This document shows positions 53,644 to 63,190 of a stretch of DNA of 64,000 nucleotides, piece after piece; position 1 is the first letter of the stretch, and each line of letters begins with the position of its first letter. The position numbers and the translations under genes were made by a program. Source of the DNA: Clostridiales bacterium (GTDB taxonomy: Bacteria; Bacillota; Clostridia; Lachnospirales; Lachnospiraceae); NCBI GenBank assembly GCA_029098165.1, contig JAQXNU010000135.1:1-64000 (forward strand), written 5' to 3'. The notes beneath the pieces were generated by a model that worked only from the letters and a program-made list of their open reading frames with translations, did not search any database and had not been told where the DNA came from.

Positions 53644-54267
53644 TTGTATATTTCAAAAAAAGATTTACTTGCAATCACAGGAATCTCTTATGGACAGCTG
53701 TATCGATGGAAGCGAGAACGTTTAATACCAGAAGAATGGTTCATCAAGCAATCCTCCTATACTGGACAGGAAACCTTTTTTCCACGGGAGCAGATGCTGA
53801 GCAGAATACGATCCATTTTGGAACTAAAAGATAAATACTCATTAGAAGAGTTAGCAAGAATGCTGTCACCAGAGATTGCAAATGGAAGCTATCATCCATC
53901 GGATTTGGAAGGCATGAATGAGATCGATCCGCTTATCATATCAATATTTCGAGAGATTGCTAATAAAGAGGAGTATGGCTATAGCGATATTGTACTTATG
54001 ATTATTGTTTCGGAGATAAAAGCACAATTGAAACTGACGAAGGAAGAAAGCAAAACGATCTTAGCATCCACTTTACTGGGAGTTTCCAATGCTTCTACCA
54101 TGGAACTGACGATTGGCGTATTAAAGCTAAATGAACATTATCTTGCCTATGTAGTTTCGGCAAATGCTTATCTATATTTGGATCATATGACAAATATCGT
54201 GTACAAAAGAAACTATGTAGATGTATCCAATCAGATTAAAATTAAGTATCAGAAAAAATTTCGTTAG
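53644..54267 (+). CDS. YhbD-like (DUF4004) MerR-type regulator
   Basis: A 207-residue protein. N-terminal MerR-like helix-turn-helix: ISKKDLLAITGISYGQLYRWKRERLIPEEWFIKQSSYTGQETFFPREQM. Then DUF4004 helical region (LEELARMLSPE) and a C-terminal domain with ILKLNEHYLAYVVSANAYLYLD. It matches B. subtilis YhbD, which is also followed by bactofilin-like genes (yhbE/yhbF). TTG start with AGGAAG 7 nt upstream. It likely controls its own promoter. Confidence 0.85.
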   Translation: MYISKKDLLAITGISYGQLYRWKRERLIPEEWFIKQSSYTGQETFFPREQMLSRIRSILELKDKYSLEELARMLSPEIANGSYHPSDLEGMNEIDPLIISIFREIANKEEYGYSDIVLMIIVSEIKAQLKLTKEESKTILASTLLGVSNASTMELTIGVLKLNEHYLAYVVSANAYLYLDHMTNIVYKRNYVDVSNQIKIKYQKKFR

Positions 54268-54279
54268 GAGGATTTCAGT

Positions 54280-54927
54280 ATGAGAGATTATAGAATTGAA
54301 GGAATCGGATCAATTCAGGGTGGAGAATTCGATGAACTTACAGTGAGTGGTGTTGGTAGTAATCAGGGAGATATTAAAGCAGATAAGATCATAATTGAAG
54401 GAGTATTTAAAAGCACTGGTAATATCGAAGCCAATTTAATCGATACCGAGGGTGTTGGAGAGATTGAAGGCAATATCCGAGCAAAGAAAATTACGGTTGA
54501 GGGAGCCATGAATATAAAGAATCAGCAAAAAGTCGAGACGGAAGAATTATATTGTGAGGGCTGCTTTACAACTAAGGGTGATCTGTACGCAGATGTCGTT
54601 CAAGCAACGGGATGTATTAAGGCAAATGGCATTTATGGAGATAATATTCAAATCAATAGTTTTGGACTAAAGGTCAATGGCTTTAAAAAGTTGATGGCAA
54701 AACTTAATCTAACAAGCAGCACGAACGGAAGTAAAGTTTCCATCATAGAAGCAACGACCATCAATTTATCTGGAGTACAGGCAGAAACGATTAATGGGCA
54801 TGATATTGTTATCGGACCTGGCTGTACGATCGATACCGTTGATTGTTCTGGAATATTAAAGGTTCATGAAACGAGTCATGTGGGGAAAATTCTAGGTGCA
54901 ACTGAACAGACGAAAGAAATAATTTAA
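54280..54927 (+). CDS. bactofilin-like polymer-forming protein
   Basis: A 215-residue protein made of beta-helix turns: IEGIGSIQGGEFDELTVSGVGSNQGDIKADKIIIEGVFKSTGNIEANLIDTEGVGEIEGNIRAKKITVEGAMNIK. This is the bactofilin solenoid with an insertion (~125-150, FGLKVNGFKKLMAKLNLTSST). It assembles into filaments at membranes to help cell shape or spore formation. AGGAGG precedes ATG, 12 bp after the yhbD-like gene. Confidence 0.85.
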   Translation: MRDYRIEGIGSIQGGEFDELTVSGVGSNQGDIKADKIIIEGVFKSTGNIEANLIDTEGVGEIEGNIRAKKITVEGAMNIKNQQKVETEELYCEGCFTTKGDLYADVVQATGCIKANGIYGDNIQINSFGLKVNGFKKLMAKLNLTSSTNGSKVSIIEATTINLSGVQAETINGHDIVIGPGCTIDTVDCSGILKVHETSHVGKILGATEQTKEII

Positions 54928-55007
54928 CAGACAAGATTCATGATAGATGCAAGGAATTGGCTATCGTTGGGGTATAGGACTAAAAAGAGGAATGAAGGAG
55001 AATCGAT

Positions 55008-56162
55008 ATGGTAATTGAACCAAAGGTACGAGGATTTATTTGTACAACGGCACATCCAGATGGATGTCGGGAAAGTGTACAAAGACAGATTAACTATGTA
55101 AAACGCCATGAGAGAAAAGAAGGACCAAAGAGAATATTGATCATCGGTTCCTCCACGGGATATGGCTTAGCCTCAAGAATTGCAACGACTTACACCTATG
55201 GTGCAGCAACACTTGGTATTATGTTTGAAAAAGAAGCAACCGAACGACGTACAGCGACACCTGGTTTTTATAATACAAAAGCATTCGAAGAACAAGCAAA
55301 AAAGGATGGGTTTTATGCGGAAACGATCAACCAAGACGCATTTTCTGATGAAACAAAAGTGATGGCAATCCAAAAGATCAAAGAGAATCTCGGGCAGGTT
55401 GATATGGTAATTTACAGTCTCGCTGCTCCTAGAAGAACCGTAGGAGATGTTACATATTCTTCGGTGCTAAAAACGATTGGGGAACCATTTACAAATCGTA
55501 CGCTTGATCTGAAGACGAATGAGCTATCGGAAGTTACCATACCAGCAGCAACGTTAGAGGAAATCGATGCTACGGTTCATGTAATGGGTGGCGAGGACTG
55601 GAAATTATGGATGCAGGAATTAATGAAAGCAAATGTGCTAGCAGATGGAGTGATTACAATTGCTTATTCCTATGTGGGACCAAAGCTTACCTCCCCAATT
55701 TACAGCGAAGGAACAATTGGTAAGGCGAAACAACATCTTTATGAAACAAGTTTAGAGCTTAGTAAAGAGTTAAGTGATATTCAAGGGAAAGCATATATTT
55801 CCGTCAATAAGGCGTTAGTAACTCAGGCAAGTGCAGCAATACCTATCGTACCACTTTATATCAGTTTATTATATCAGGTGATGAAGAAAAAGGGATTACA
55901 CGAAGGCTGTATTGAGCAGATGGATCGTTTGTTTGCCGAACGTCTTACGAGGAATCCAATACCAACAGACGAAAAAGGTCAGATTCGTATGGATGACTTT
56001 GAGTTGAGCAAAGAAGTACAATCAGAAGTAGAAGAGGCTTGGAATAACGTAAATGCAGACAATCTTCACGAATATGCAGATATTAAAGGATATTGGGAAG
56101 AATTCTACCATATGTTTGGTTTCCACTATGATAATATCGATTATAGCAAAGATGTAAAATAA
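55008..56162 (+). CDS. fabV: FabV-type trans-2-enoyl-CoA/ACP reductase
   Basis: A 384-residue reductase of the FabV/TER family (typical length ~390-400). KVRGFICTTAHPDGC at the start, IIGSSTGYGLASRIATTYTYGA NAD-binding segment, VYSLAAPRR, and the active-site Tyr-x8-Lys in IYSEGTIGKAK. Reduces trans-2-enoyl thioesters, acting in fatty acid synthesis or in crotonyl-CoA to butyryl-CoA conversion. AAGGAG precedes ATG. Single gene. Confidence 0.94.
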   Translation: MVIEPKVRGFICTTAHPDGCRESVQRQINYVKRHERKEGPKRILIIGSSTGYGLASRIATTYTYGAATLGIMFEKEATERRTATPGFYNTKAFEEQAKKDGFYAETINQDAFSDETKVMAIQKIKENLGQVDMVIYSLAAPRRTVGDVTYSSVLKTIGEPFTNRTLDLKTNELSEVTIPAATLEEIDATVHVMGGEDWKLWMQELMKANVLADGVITIAYSYVGPKLTSPIYSEGTIGKAKQHLYETSLELSKELSDIQGKAYISVNKALVTQASAAIPIVPLYISLLYQVMKKKGLHEGCIEQMDRLFAERLTRNPIPTDEKGQIRMDDFELSKEVQSEVEEAWNNVNADNLHEYADIKGYWEEFYHMFGFHYDNIDYSKDVK

Positions 56163-56174
56163 TAAAAAAGATGA

Positions 56175-56203
56175 TTGACATAATTGCCACGATATGGTAA
56201 TAT
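56175..56203 (+). promoter_or_regulatory. sigma-A promoter of the dapA T-box transcript
   Basis: TTGACA (56175-56180) and TAATAT (56198-56203), spacing 17; an overlapping TATAAT at 56201-56206 gives 20. Transcription would start near 56210, just before the T-box stem I. Confidence 0.75.
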
Positions 56204-56214
56204 AATCAAAATTA

Positions 56215-56540
56215 ACAAGAAGAACTGTTAAAGTCTTCTTATATAATGCAAAGGTTATGAAGAGGAGAGTAGGTATTACAAACCTGGTGCAGAGAGTCTC
56301 GGTTGCTGGAAAGAGATGCAGGTGTAATATTGAAGCAAAGCCTTGGAACTGCGTATCGACTGAGTTAGAAGTAGGTTGACTCTGAGAATACGATGGGAGT
56401 GCCCATTACAGCACCAGAGTATCGATGAAAATCTGTACTTGCAAAGGTCTACATTGTGAGATGTAGATGAATTAAGGTGGTAACACGGAATTATAGTCTC
56501 GTCCTTGAAGAAATTCGGGGATGGGGCTTTTTTTTCGTAA
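56215..56540 (+). ncRNA. T-box leader (lysine-type specifier suspected) upstream of dapA
   Basis: Stem I holds the specifier-loop AGTA (56259-56262 region), GGTATTACA / TGTAATATT helix, the distal CAGAGAG bulge and GGTTGCTGGAAAGAG terminal loop. The specifier site upstream of CCTTGGAAC gives AAA (56337-56339, Lys) by position. The T-box bulge element is AATTAAGGTGGTAACACGG (56470-56488). The terminator AGTCTCGTCCTTGAA / TTCGGGGATGGGGCT with T-run lies at 56495-56535. Uncharged tRNA would bind and prevent termination. The Lys reading is positional inference; T-box identity is firm. Confidence 0.93.
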
Positions 56541-56638
56541 TCTTTTGCACAAAACAAAGTGTGCAATCAAAAGAATTTCATTGTGAGAGTACATAACACA
56601 CACTTTGTTAGATCAATTACTCAAGGAGGATATAAACT

Positions 56639-57535
56639 ATGGCAGTATTTACGGGAGCTGGAGTCGCAATTGTAACTCCGATGAAAGAAAATGGTGAGGT
56701 TGATTTTGAAACACTTGGTAAGATGATTGATTATCAGGTAGAGAACGGTACAGATGCAATCATAGTCTGTGGTTCGACGGGAGAGGCTTCGACACTAAGT
56801 CATGAGGAACATATTGAATGCATCCGTCAGGCGGTTGTATTTACAAAAAAGCGAGTACCAGTAATAGCTGGCACAGGTTCTAATAGTACAGAAACTGCAA
56901 TCTATCTGTCTAAAGAAGCTGACAAAGCAGGAGCAGATGCTATACTTGTTGTTTCTCCATATTACAACAAAGGAACCCAAAAAGGTATAGTTACCCACTT
57001 TACCAAAGTGGCTCAGTCAGTAGATATTCCGATGTTGCTTTATAACATTCCAGGAAGAACTGGAGTTAATGTACAGCCTAAAACAATAGCAGAACTTGTT
57101 CATAATGTAGATAATATCCTTGGTGTGAAATCCTCTGTAAGTGACATAAGTCAGGTGGTGGAAACTATGGATTTATGTAATGGCGATATTGATATTTATT
57201 CCGGGGATGATGCAGTAACACTTCCTTACCTTTCCGTAGGTGCCAAGGGAGTCATCTCTGTATTGAGTAATATCGCACCAAGAGAGACACATGATATGGT
57301 TATGAAATTCTTAAATGGGGATACCAAAGGAAGCTTAGAACTACAGTTAAAGTACCATAAGTTAATTCATGATTTATTCCTAGAAGTGAATCCGATTCCA
57401 GTGAAAGAAGCATTAGAGATTTGCGGATGGCCAAAGAGCTATCTTCGTCTGCCATTAACTAAGATGGAGACTGAGAATGCGTTGATTCTTGCAAAAGAGA
57501 TGGAAAGAGTAGCAATTAAGAAAGTAAATGCATAA
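56639..57535 (+). CDS. dapA: 4-hydroxy-tetrahydrodipicolinate synthase
   Basis: A 298-residue class I aldolase-fold enzyme. VCGSTGEASTLS is the pyruvate-binding motif, MLLYNIPGRTGVN supplies Tyr, and NILGVKSSVSD carries the Schiff-base Lys about 164. Condenses pyruvate with aspartate semialdehyde, first step of the lysine/diaminopimelate branch; its product is also the precursor of dipicolinate used by DpaAB at 15.5-17 kb. CAAGGAGG precedes ATG. Controlled by the T-box just upstream. Confidence 0.96.
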   Translation: MAVFTGAGVAIVTPMKENGEVDFETLGKMIDYQVENGTDAIIVCGSTGEASTLSHEEHIECIRQAVVFTKKRVPVIAGTGSNSTETAIYLSKEADKAGADAILVVSPYYNKGTQKGIVTHFTKVAQSVDIPMLLYNIPGRTGVNVQPKTIAELVHNVDNILGVKSSVSDISQVVETMDLCNGDIDIYSGDDAVTLPYLSVGAKGVISVLSNIAPRETHDMVMKFLNGDTKGSLELQLKYHKLIHDLFLEVNPIPVKEALEICGWPKSYLRLPLTKMETENALILAKEMERVAIKKVNA

Positions 57536-57566
57536 GAGATTGAATTTTATATATGCAATCATGAAT

Positions 57567-57611
57567 AAAAAAATGAGGTTGTTGCAAACTAGCAGCAGCC
57601 TCATTTTTTTT
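57567..57611 (+). terminator. Rho-independent terminator after dapA
   Basis: AATGAGGTTGTTGC / GCAGCAGCCTCATT with A-run before and eight T after; it can serve the converging pectin esterase as well. Confidence 0.88.
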
Positions 57612-57668
57612 CTTATGTTTAAAAGTATATTAAACGATTAATGTAGAAGAAATGAGCGGTACGTAAGT

Positions 57669-58700
57669 TTATAAGGATGGAATCCATCCATCTTTTCCGC
57701 GTAGTACACGTTCTTTCGTATAATTTAATGCTTCTTCATCCGTTAACTGTCTCGAGAAAGATGCACGTTTTTGACGAGCAACACCATCGGCTCCAGCGCC
57801 TGTGTTATGATATTCTGCATAGAGAATAGTTTCATGCGCCTCTGGTTTATTCCAGTCACACCATCCTTCATCTCGGATATGGTCTCCTAGTTCACAATTT
57901 AAGAAAACTGTTTTCGCATAGTTTCTCCATGGACGTCCAAGATAAACGCTCTTTCTAGGACAGTCGCTGGTTAGTTGGCAATTAGAGAAAACATAGCCAT
58001 ATTCCTGATCTTTTGGTGTACTTGCAGCAGTCACATATCCATAAATTTTCTGATCTTCTAAATGTTTGGCTGGAGGAAGGTCATCATTTTTTTGAGAAAA
58101 GATTTCGCAATTATCAAAGTAAGCGGTTGCACTTCCGAAAATGAAATCAACATCACCACGAATGTAGCATTTATGGTAGTAATGGCGACCGTTGACACGA
58201 GGAGCAAATTCCTTCGGTCCGGTAAAACCACCTGGTTCATGAGGGGTTGGTGGAAGAGGGGCCGTAAATAATGTATCCTGACTACCTAGCATTTTACAGT
58301 CATCAAACACAATACGATCACCATCTACATAAAGTGCTAATGCCTGACCAACCTTATTACCAAATCCAGCACTATTTTGGAATGTGAGATTTCTTGCGAT
58401 GAAATCATGCGTGTTTATGAATACTGTTGGAGTTCGAAAAGTTCCGCGCTTTACACCATCCTCCATCATCATCAATGCATAGTCATCGTAGGTAATAATG
58501 GTCTCATTTGCATCTTCACCTAAAAAGCAGATGAATGGGCGATCAACAACTAGTTTTTCGCGGTAGGTGCCTTTACGTATAAAGATAGTAATGTATTCCG
58601 TGTTATCGACAGGAACACTTTTGATTGCTTCAGCAATGGTAGGAAAATCGTTTGGAAAGTGTCCATTTTCGTTATGGGACACGTAACGTACCGTTTGCAT
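57669..58700 (-). CDS. pectin methylesterase (CE8), cytoplasmic
   Basis: A 343-residue family CE8 esterase that removes methyl groups from galacturonate units. FPTIAEAIKSVP at the start, LGSQDTLF (Gln-Asp), GDVDFIFGSA (catalytic Asp) and LGRPWRNYAKTVF (Arg) motifs are present. There is no signal peptide: the protein begins MQTVRYVSHNENGHF. It should therefore act inside the cell on imported methylated oligogalacturonides, matching the intracellular GH51 enzyme. GAAAGGAG precedes ATG. Confidence 0.92.
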   Translation of the reverse strand: MQTVRYVSHNENGHFPNDFPTIAEAIKSVPVDNTEYITIFIRKGTYREKLVVDRPFICFLGEDANETIITYDDYALMMMEDGVKRGTFRTPTVFINTHDFIARNLTFQNSAGFGNKVGQALALYVDGDRIVFDDCKMLGSQDTLFTAPLPPTPHEPGGFTGPKEFAPRVNGRHYYHKCYIRGDVDFIFGSATAYFDNCEIFSQKNDDLPPAKHLEDQKIYGYVTAASTPKDQEYGYVFSNCQLTSDCPRKSVYLGRPWRNYAKTVFLNCELGDHIRDEGWCDWNKPEAHETILYAEYHNTGAGADGVARQKRASFSRQLTDEEALNYTKERVLRGKDGWIPSL

Positions 58701-58916
58701 GAGTTTCTCCTTTCGAATTCAATGGGTATTAAACTATGTAGCTTGAATAAATTTAGGTTGCCAAGCCAACGAGGAACTATTATATCATAACAATATTGAA
58801 ATGACTATAGCATAATTATGTAAAAAGTGATACGAAAAGGAAACATTTTCTTTCGTAGACTTTTAATCAAAGAAACGATATAATAATGGTAATCTATGAT
58901 AACGAGGTAAATGAAA

Positions 58917-60416
58917 ATGTTAAGGGAAACCTTTCAAAATATAGTAAATGATATTGAAGTTCGAAAAAACCTGATTAAGTTAAAAGAGTTATTACGTGAA
59001 GATGAGACAAAGAATAGCCATAATAAAGAGGCACTGCTTTATCTGATGGCAGGTGATTATCGTGTGTTTGAACGTTTGTTAGCACATGAGGACGCAAAGG
59101 TAAGAAAAAATACAGCTTTAATCCTAGGTGAACTTGCGATTCCTTCCTTTCTTGATCTACTTTATCAAAGCTATCAGAAGGAACAGCAGTTATTTGTAAA
59201 GAGTTCTTATCTAACAGCAATCAGCAACTATGAGCATGATTCACTTATGCCTGAATTAAAAAATCGTTATCAGGAACTTATTGCTACTCAGCTGACAGAC
59301 GAGAATAAAAAACATCTGACAGAAGAAATCCGTTTGATCGAACAACTCATGTACGATAGCTCAGATCAAAAGAAGCATAAGTTTGTTGGTTATGAGTGTG
59401 TGAACGAATTAGTTCTTTTATGCAATCGTAATCATATTCATATTACAAGTGAACAATTAGGACGAATTCCGAAGAAAGAATTTACGGCCGGCATTATGGT
59501 AAAAACAACGCAGTTAAAGGATGTGTTAGCAATTCGTACGTATCGAGAAATGCTATTTGCGGTGGAAGGTATGAAGACGGTTCCAAACGATGTAGTGGCA
59601 GCAGCCAAGATGATTTCGGATGGGACGATCTATCAGTTTTTACAAAAACGTCACAAAGGAGATGATGTCTTTCATTTCCGTTTAGAAGTCAAAGCAAAGA
59701 TGGATCCAGAGAAAAAAGTTGCATTTGTTAAACGTCTGGCAACAGAAATCGAGCATTTATCCGAGCGTAAATTATTAAATTCAGTAAATAATTATGAGGT
59801 AGAGATTCGTCTCATTGAGAATAAAGAGGGCAAGTTTAACATTTTATTACGTTTATATACCTTAGAAGACAAGCGTTTTGCTTACCGTAAAGAGGTTATC
59901 GCATCCAGTATTCATCCAAGCAATGCAGCCCTTTGCGCGATGCTTGTAAAACCATATTTAATGGAAGACGCTCAGGTATTAGATCCATTCTGTGGAGTTG
60001 GAACAATGTTAATCGAGAGAACGAATGCAGTGCCTGCTAAGACAATGTATGGTTTAGATATCTTTGGTGAAGCAATCGAAAAAGCGAGAGTGAATACAAA
60101 AGCTGCAGATATGATTGTGAATTATATCAATCGTGATTTCTTTGATTTTAAACACGAGTATCTATTTGATGAAATCTTTACAAATATGCCAACCACAGGA
60201 AATGGCATGAGTGAACGAGAATTATTTGGATTGTATGAAAGATTTTTTGTGAAAGCGAAAGAACATCTTAAGGAGAATGCAATTCTTATTTTATATTCTC
60301 ATAACCGTGACTTTGTTCGCAAACTTGCCAACAAAGCACCATATAAAATTGAAAAAGAATATGAGATTTCCATGATGGAAGGAACTTATGTATATGTGAT
60401 TCGATATACAACATAG
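58917..60416 (+). CDS. THUMP/Trm11-like SAM-dependent RNA methyltransferase with N-terminal HEAT-like helices
   Basis: A 499-residue protein. Residues ~25-145 are helical with HEAT-like repeats (YLMAGDYRVFERLLAHEDAKVRKNTALILGELAIPSFLDLLYQ). The middle (~165-345) is a THUMP-like/ferredoxin-like part. The methyltransferase core follows: LDPFCGVGTMLIERTNAV (motif I, ~356), YGLDIFGEAIEKA, and FTNMPTTG in place of the usual NPPY/NPPF. ATG at 58917 has GAGG 9 nt upstream (58911 is an alternative). Probably modifies RNA; the altered NPP motif makes target and even activity uncertain. Confidence 0.78.
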   Translation: MLRETFQNIVNDIEVRKNLIKLKELLREDETKNSHNKEALLYLMAGDYRVFERLLAHEDAKVRKNTALILGELAIPSFLDLLYQSYQKEQQLFVKSSYLTAISNYEHDSLMPELKNRYQELIATQLTDENKKHLTEEIRLIEQLMYDSSDQKKHKFVGYECVNELVLLCNRNHIHITSEQLGRIPKKEFTAGIMVKTTQLKDVLAIRTYREMLFAVEGMKTVPNDVVAAAKMISDGTIYQFLQKRHKGDDVFHFRLEVKAKMDPEKKVAFVKRLATEIEHLSERKLLNSVNNYEVEIRLIENKEGKFNILLRLYTLEDKRFAYRKEVIASSIHPSNAALCAMLVKPYLMEDAQVLDPFCGVGTMLIERTNAVPAKTMYGLDIFGEAIEKARVNTKAADMIVNYINRDFFDFKHEYLFDEIFTNMPTTGNGMSERELFGLYERFFVKAKEHLKENAILILYSHNRDFVRKLANKAPYKIEKEYEISMMEGTYVYVIRYTT

Positions 60417-60441
60417 AGATTAGGACAATTGGAGGAAAGAT

Positions 60442-61347
60442 ATGTTAAAGATTGGTTCCCATGTAGGGATGAATGGAAAAGAGATGTTTTTAGGTTCAGC
60501 GAAAGAAGCAGCATCCTATGGGGCAAATGCATTAATGGTATACACAGGTGCACCTCAGAATACAAGAAGAAAAGCGTTAAGTGAATTACGCTTAGAAGAA
60601 GGATTTCAATATATGAGGGAACATGGCATTAACGATGTGATCATCCATGCTCCTTATATCATCAATCTTGGCAATACAGAAAAACCAGAAACATTTGAAC
60701 TCGGAGTACAGTTCTTAGCTTCTGAATTAGAACGTTCTGCCGCATTCCATAGCAAGTATATGGTGCTTCATCCAGGGTCTCATGTAGGCGCTGGTGTGGA
60801 TGCGGGAACAGAACAGATTATTAAGGGATTGAATGAAGTGCTGACTTCAGATACCGAAGTTTGTGTCGCACTGGAAACGATGGCTGGAAAAGGCAGCGAG
60901 GTGGGACGTAGCTTCGAAGAAATCGCGCGTATTTATGATGGCGTAAAGTATAATGATAAACTTCGTATATGTTTTGATACATGCCACATTCATGATAGCG
61001 GATACGACATTGTCAATGACTTTGATGGTGTGATCGATCAGTTGGATCGTATCATTGGAAAAAATCAGATTGCAGTATTCCATATCAATGATAGCAAGAA
61101 TGTTATGGGAGCTGGGAAAGATCGTCATGAGAATATTGGTTTTGGTCATATTGGATTTGAAGCATTAAATTATATCGTTCATCATAAAGACTTTGAAGAT
61201 GTAGTGAAAATCTTAGAGACACCTTATGTAAGTCTTCCGGATTCCAAGGATAAATCAATCGCCCCTTATAAATTTGAGATTGAGATGCTAAGAAATCAGA
61301 AATTTGATCCAGATTTAATTACCAAGATTCAAAATAGTAAACAATAA
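60442..61347 (+). CDS. nfo: endonuclease IV (AP endonuclease)
   Basis: A 301-residue TIM-barrel zinc enzyme. [70 protein letters not shown] and [25 protein letters not shown] contain all zinc ligands. Cuts DNA 5' of abasic sites in base excision repair. GGAGG precedes ATG, 25 bp after the methyltransferase gene, so they may be co-transcribed. Slightly longer than the ~280-residue norm. Confidence 0.95.
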   Translation: MLKIGSHVGMNGKEMFLGSAKEAASYGANALMVYTGAPQNTRRKALSELRLEEGFQYMREHGINDVIIHAPYIINLGNTEKPETFELGVQFLASELERSAAFHSKYMVLHPGSHVGAGVDAGTEQIIKGLNEVLTSDTEVCVALETMAGKGSEVGRSFEEIARIYDGVKYNDKLRICFDTCHIHDSGYDIVNDFDGVIDQLDRIIGKNQIAVFHINDSKNVMGAGKDRHENIGFGHIGFEALNYIVHHKDFEDVVKILETPYVSLPDSKDKSIAPYKFEIEMLRNQKFDPDLITKIQNSKQ

Positions 61348-61391
61348 AGAGCAAGTATTTATAGTCTTCATAGGATGGAATGGAGTGGAAC

Positions 61392-62123
61392 ATGAAGGTT
61401 CGAAAAATCGTTGGCATCCTCATCATCTGTATCGGGGTGGGGATTTGCTCTTATCCAATGATAAAACAAGCATATTCAAGTCATCGTCAGGCGGAATTAA
61501 AAGAAGCTTTTGAGGAATTGTTAGAACAGAACCAGTCGATGTCTCCAACGAAGGATACTTCTCCGACGGAGATACAAGTTCCATCAGTGACAGCATCACC
61601 TGAGACAACGGTCGTCTCAGGTGATAGCATCACGATAATGGATGGAACTGATTCAGAATACATAGATTTGGAAGAAAATAATGTAGTATCAGACAGTCAA
61701 ACTGCAGATAATATCAAAGACCGCTTAAAAGGACAAACGGTTATTGGATTAATCGAGATTGAAAAAATTGATCTGATTTATGCTATTGTGGAGGGGACGA
61801 GTGATTCCAATCTAGGAGTGGCAATTGGACACATGAGAAATACAGCTGCCATCGGAAATGAAGGAAACTGTGCACTAGCAGGTCATCGGGGAGGCACGAG
61901 TGGACCATATTTTAAGAACATTCATAAACTTAGTAGCGGGGATAAGATAAAGATTACCGATATCTATGGCAATGAATATACTTACGCAGTTACAGAATCC
62001 TTTGTCGTGGAGCCTAACGATATGTCTGTAATAAAGGATATTTCAGAACAAAAGATACTCACGCTGATTACGTGTCAGGATAGTGGAACGAAGCGATTAA
62101 TTGTTCGTGCTGTCTGCAAATAA
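61392..62123 (+). CDS. class D-like sortase
   Basis: A 243-residue protein: N-terminal helix (~5-25), long Ser/Thr/Pro-rich stalk (~50-110), then sortase barrel with LAGHRGGTSGPYF (catalytic His about 165), LITCQDSGTKRLIV (Cys about 228, Arg seven residues on). The short form without an LPxTG signal in it fits class D/E of Firmicutes. Anchors surface proteins to the wall. ATG at 61392 has GGAGTGG nearby; 61380 is the alternative. No obvious sorting-signal substrate lies in this window. Confidence 0.9.
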   Translation: MKVRKIVGILIICIGVGICSYPMIKQAYSSHRQAELKEAFEELLEQNQSMSPTKDTSPTEIQVPSVTASPETTVVSGDSITIMDGTDSEYIDLEENNVVSDSQTADNIKDRLKGQTVIGLIEIEKIDLIYAIVEGTSDSNLGVAIGHMRNTAAIGNEGNCALAGHRGGTSGPYFKNIHKLSSGDKIKITDIYGNEYTYAVTESFVVEPNDMSVIKDISEQKILTLITCQDSGTKRLIVRAVCK

Positions 62124-62145
62124 TGGAGTAAAGGAGTCTTTTCTT

Positions 62146-63180
62146 ATGAGAAATCAGTTATTACATCCAGGTAAGCTTTTAGATGATCAAGGGTACCTTA
62201 CGGAAACAGGTTATGCTACGTCTTTAGTAAAGGAGTATAGCAGAGCTGATATCAAGGCAGGAAATCTAAAGATTAAGGAATGGGATTATTACCTGATCTA
62301 TAATGAACATTATGGGGTTGCATTGACCTATGCTGATAATTCTTACATGGGTCTGATCAGTGCTTCGGTAATTGATTTTAAGAACAAAAAAGAAAAGACA
62401 ACAAGTGTAATGGCTTTCATGCCACGAGGTAAATCTGATATGCCGAATACGACAGATCAAGGAAACATTACATTTGAAAATAAACGTGTCAGAGTTTTAT
62501 TTGATAACGATGGTAGAAGACGACATCTTCACTTTGTGATGAAACAGTTTGACGGAGAACAGGATTTTTATGCAGATTTTGTACTTACAAGACCTGCGAA
62601 CAGTGATCAGATTGTAGTAGCGACTCCGTTTGAGCAGAAAAAAACAGCATTTTATTATAATACCAAGATCATAGGAATGAATGCGACGGGCCATGCGGCA
62701 GTTGGCAATCACATTTATTCGTTTCATGAAGACAGTCAGGCACTCCTAGACTGGGGACGTGGGGTTTGGACCTATAAGAATACTTGGTATTGGAGTGCAG
62801 CCTATGGAAAGGTGAATGGAAGACGGGTAGGCTTTAATTTGGGATATGGATTTGGGGATACGAGCAAAGCCACAGAGAATGCTATCTTTTATGATGGTAA
62901 ACTCCATAAATTAGACGATGTAACCTTTCATATACCAGCGGATGAAAAAGGTGTCTTAATGTATGAACAGCCTTGGACATTTACCTCATCAAATCATCGA
63001 TTTGAGGCTGTTTTCACCCCGATTATCGATCGCGCTACATGTACGAACCTAGGAATGATCTGTAGTGATCAACATCAAGTATTTGGTCGTTTTACGGGAA
63101 CTTTGGTCTTAGATGATGGAGCGGAAGTAAAGTTGAATCATTTTCTAGGATTTGCAGAGAAAGTTTTTAATAGATGGTAG
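62146..63180 (+). CDS. DUF2804 family protein
   Basis: A 344-residue soluble protein with beta-rich pattern: LLHPGKLLDDQGYLTETGYATSLVKEYSRADIKAG, YLIYNEHYGVALTYADNSYMGLIS, DWGRGVWTYKNTWYWSAAYGKVNGRRVGFNLGYGFGDTSKATENAIFYDGKLH, typical of DUF2804. Lipocalin-like fold, no signal peptide. ATG at 62146 has AAAGGAG 9 nt upstream. Function unknown. Confidence 0.88.
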   Translation: MRNQLLHPGKLLDDQGYLTETGYATSLVKEYSRADIKAGNLKIKEWDYYLIYNEHYGVALTYADNSYMGLISASVIDFKNKKEKTTSVMAFMPRGKSDMPNTTDQGNITFENKRVRVLFDNDGRRRHLHFVMKQFDGEQDFYADFVLTRPANSDQIVVATPFEQKKTAFYYNTKIIGMNATGHAAVGNHIYSFHEDSQALLDWGRGVWTYKNTWYWSAAYGKVNGRRVGFNLGYGFGDTSKATENAIFYDGKLHKLDDVTFHIPADEKGVLMYEQPWTFTSSNHRFEAVFTPIIDRATCTNLGMICSDQHQVFGRFTGTLVLDDGAEVKLNHFLGFAEKVFNRW

Positions 63181-63190
63181 GAGAAAATAT

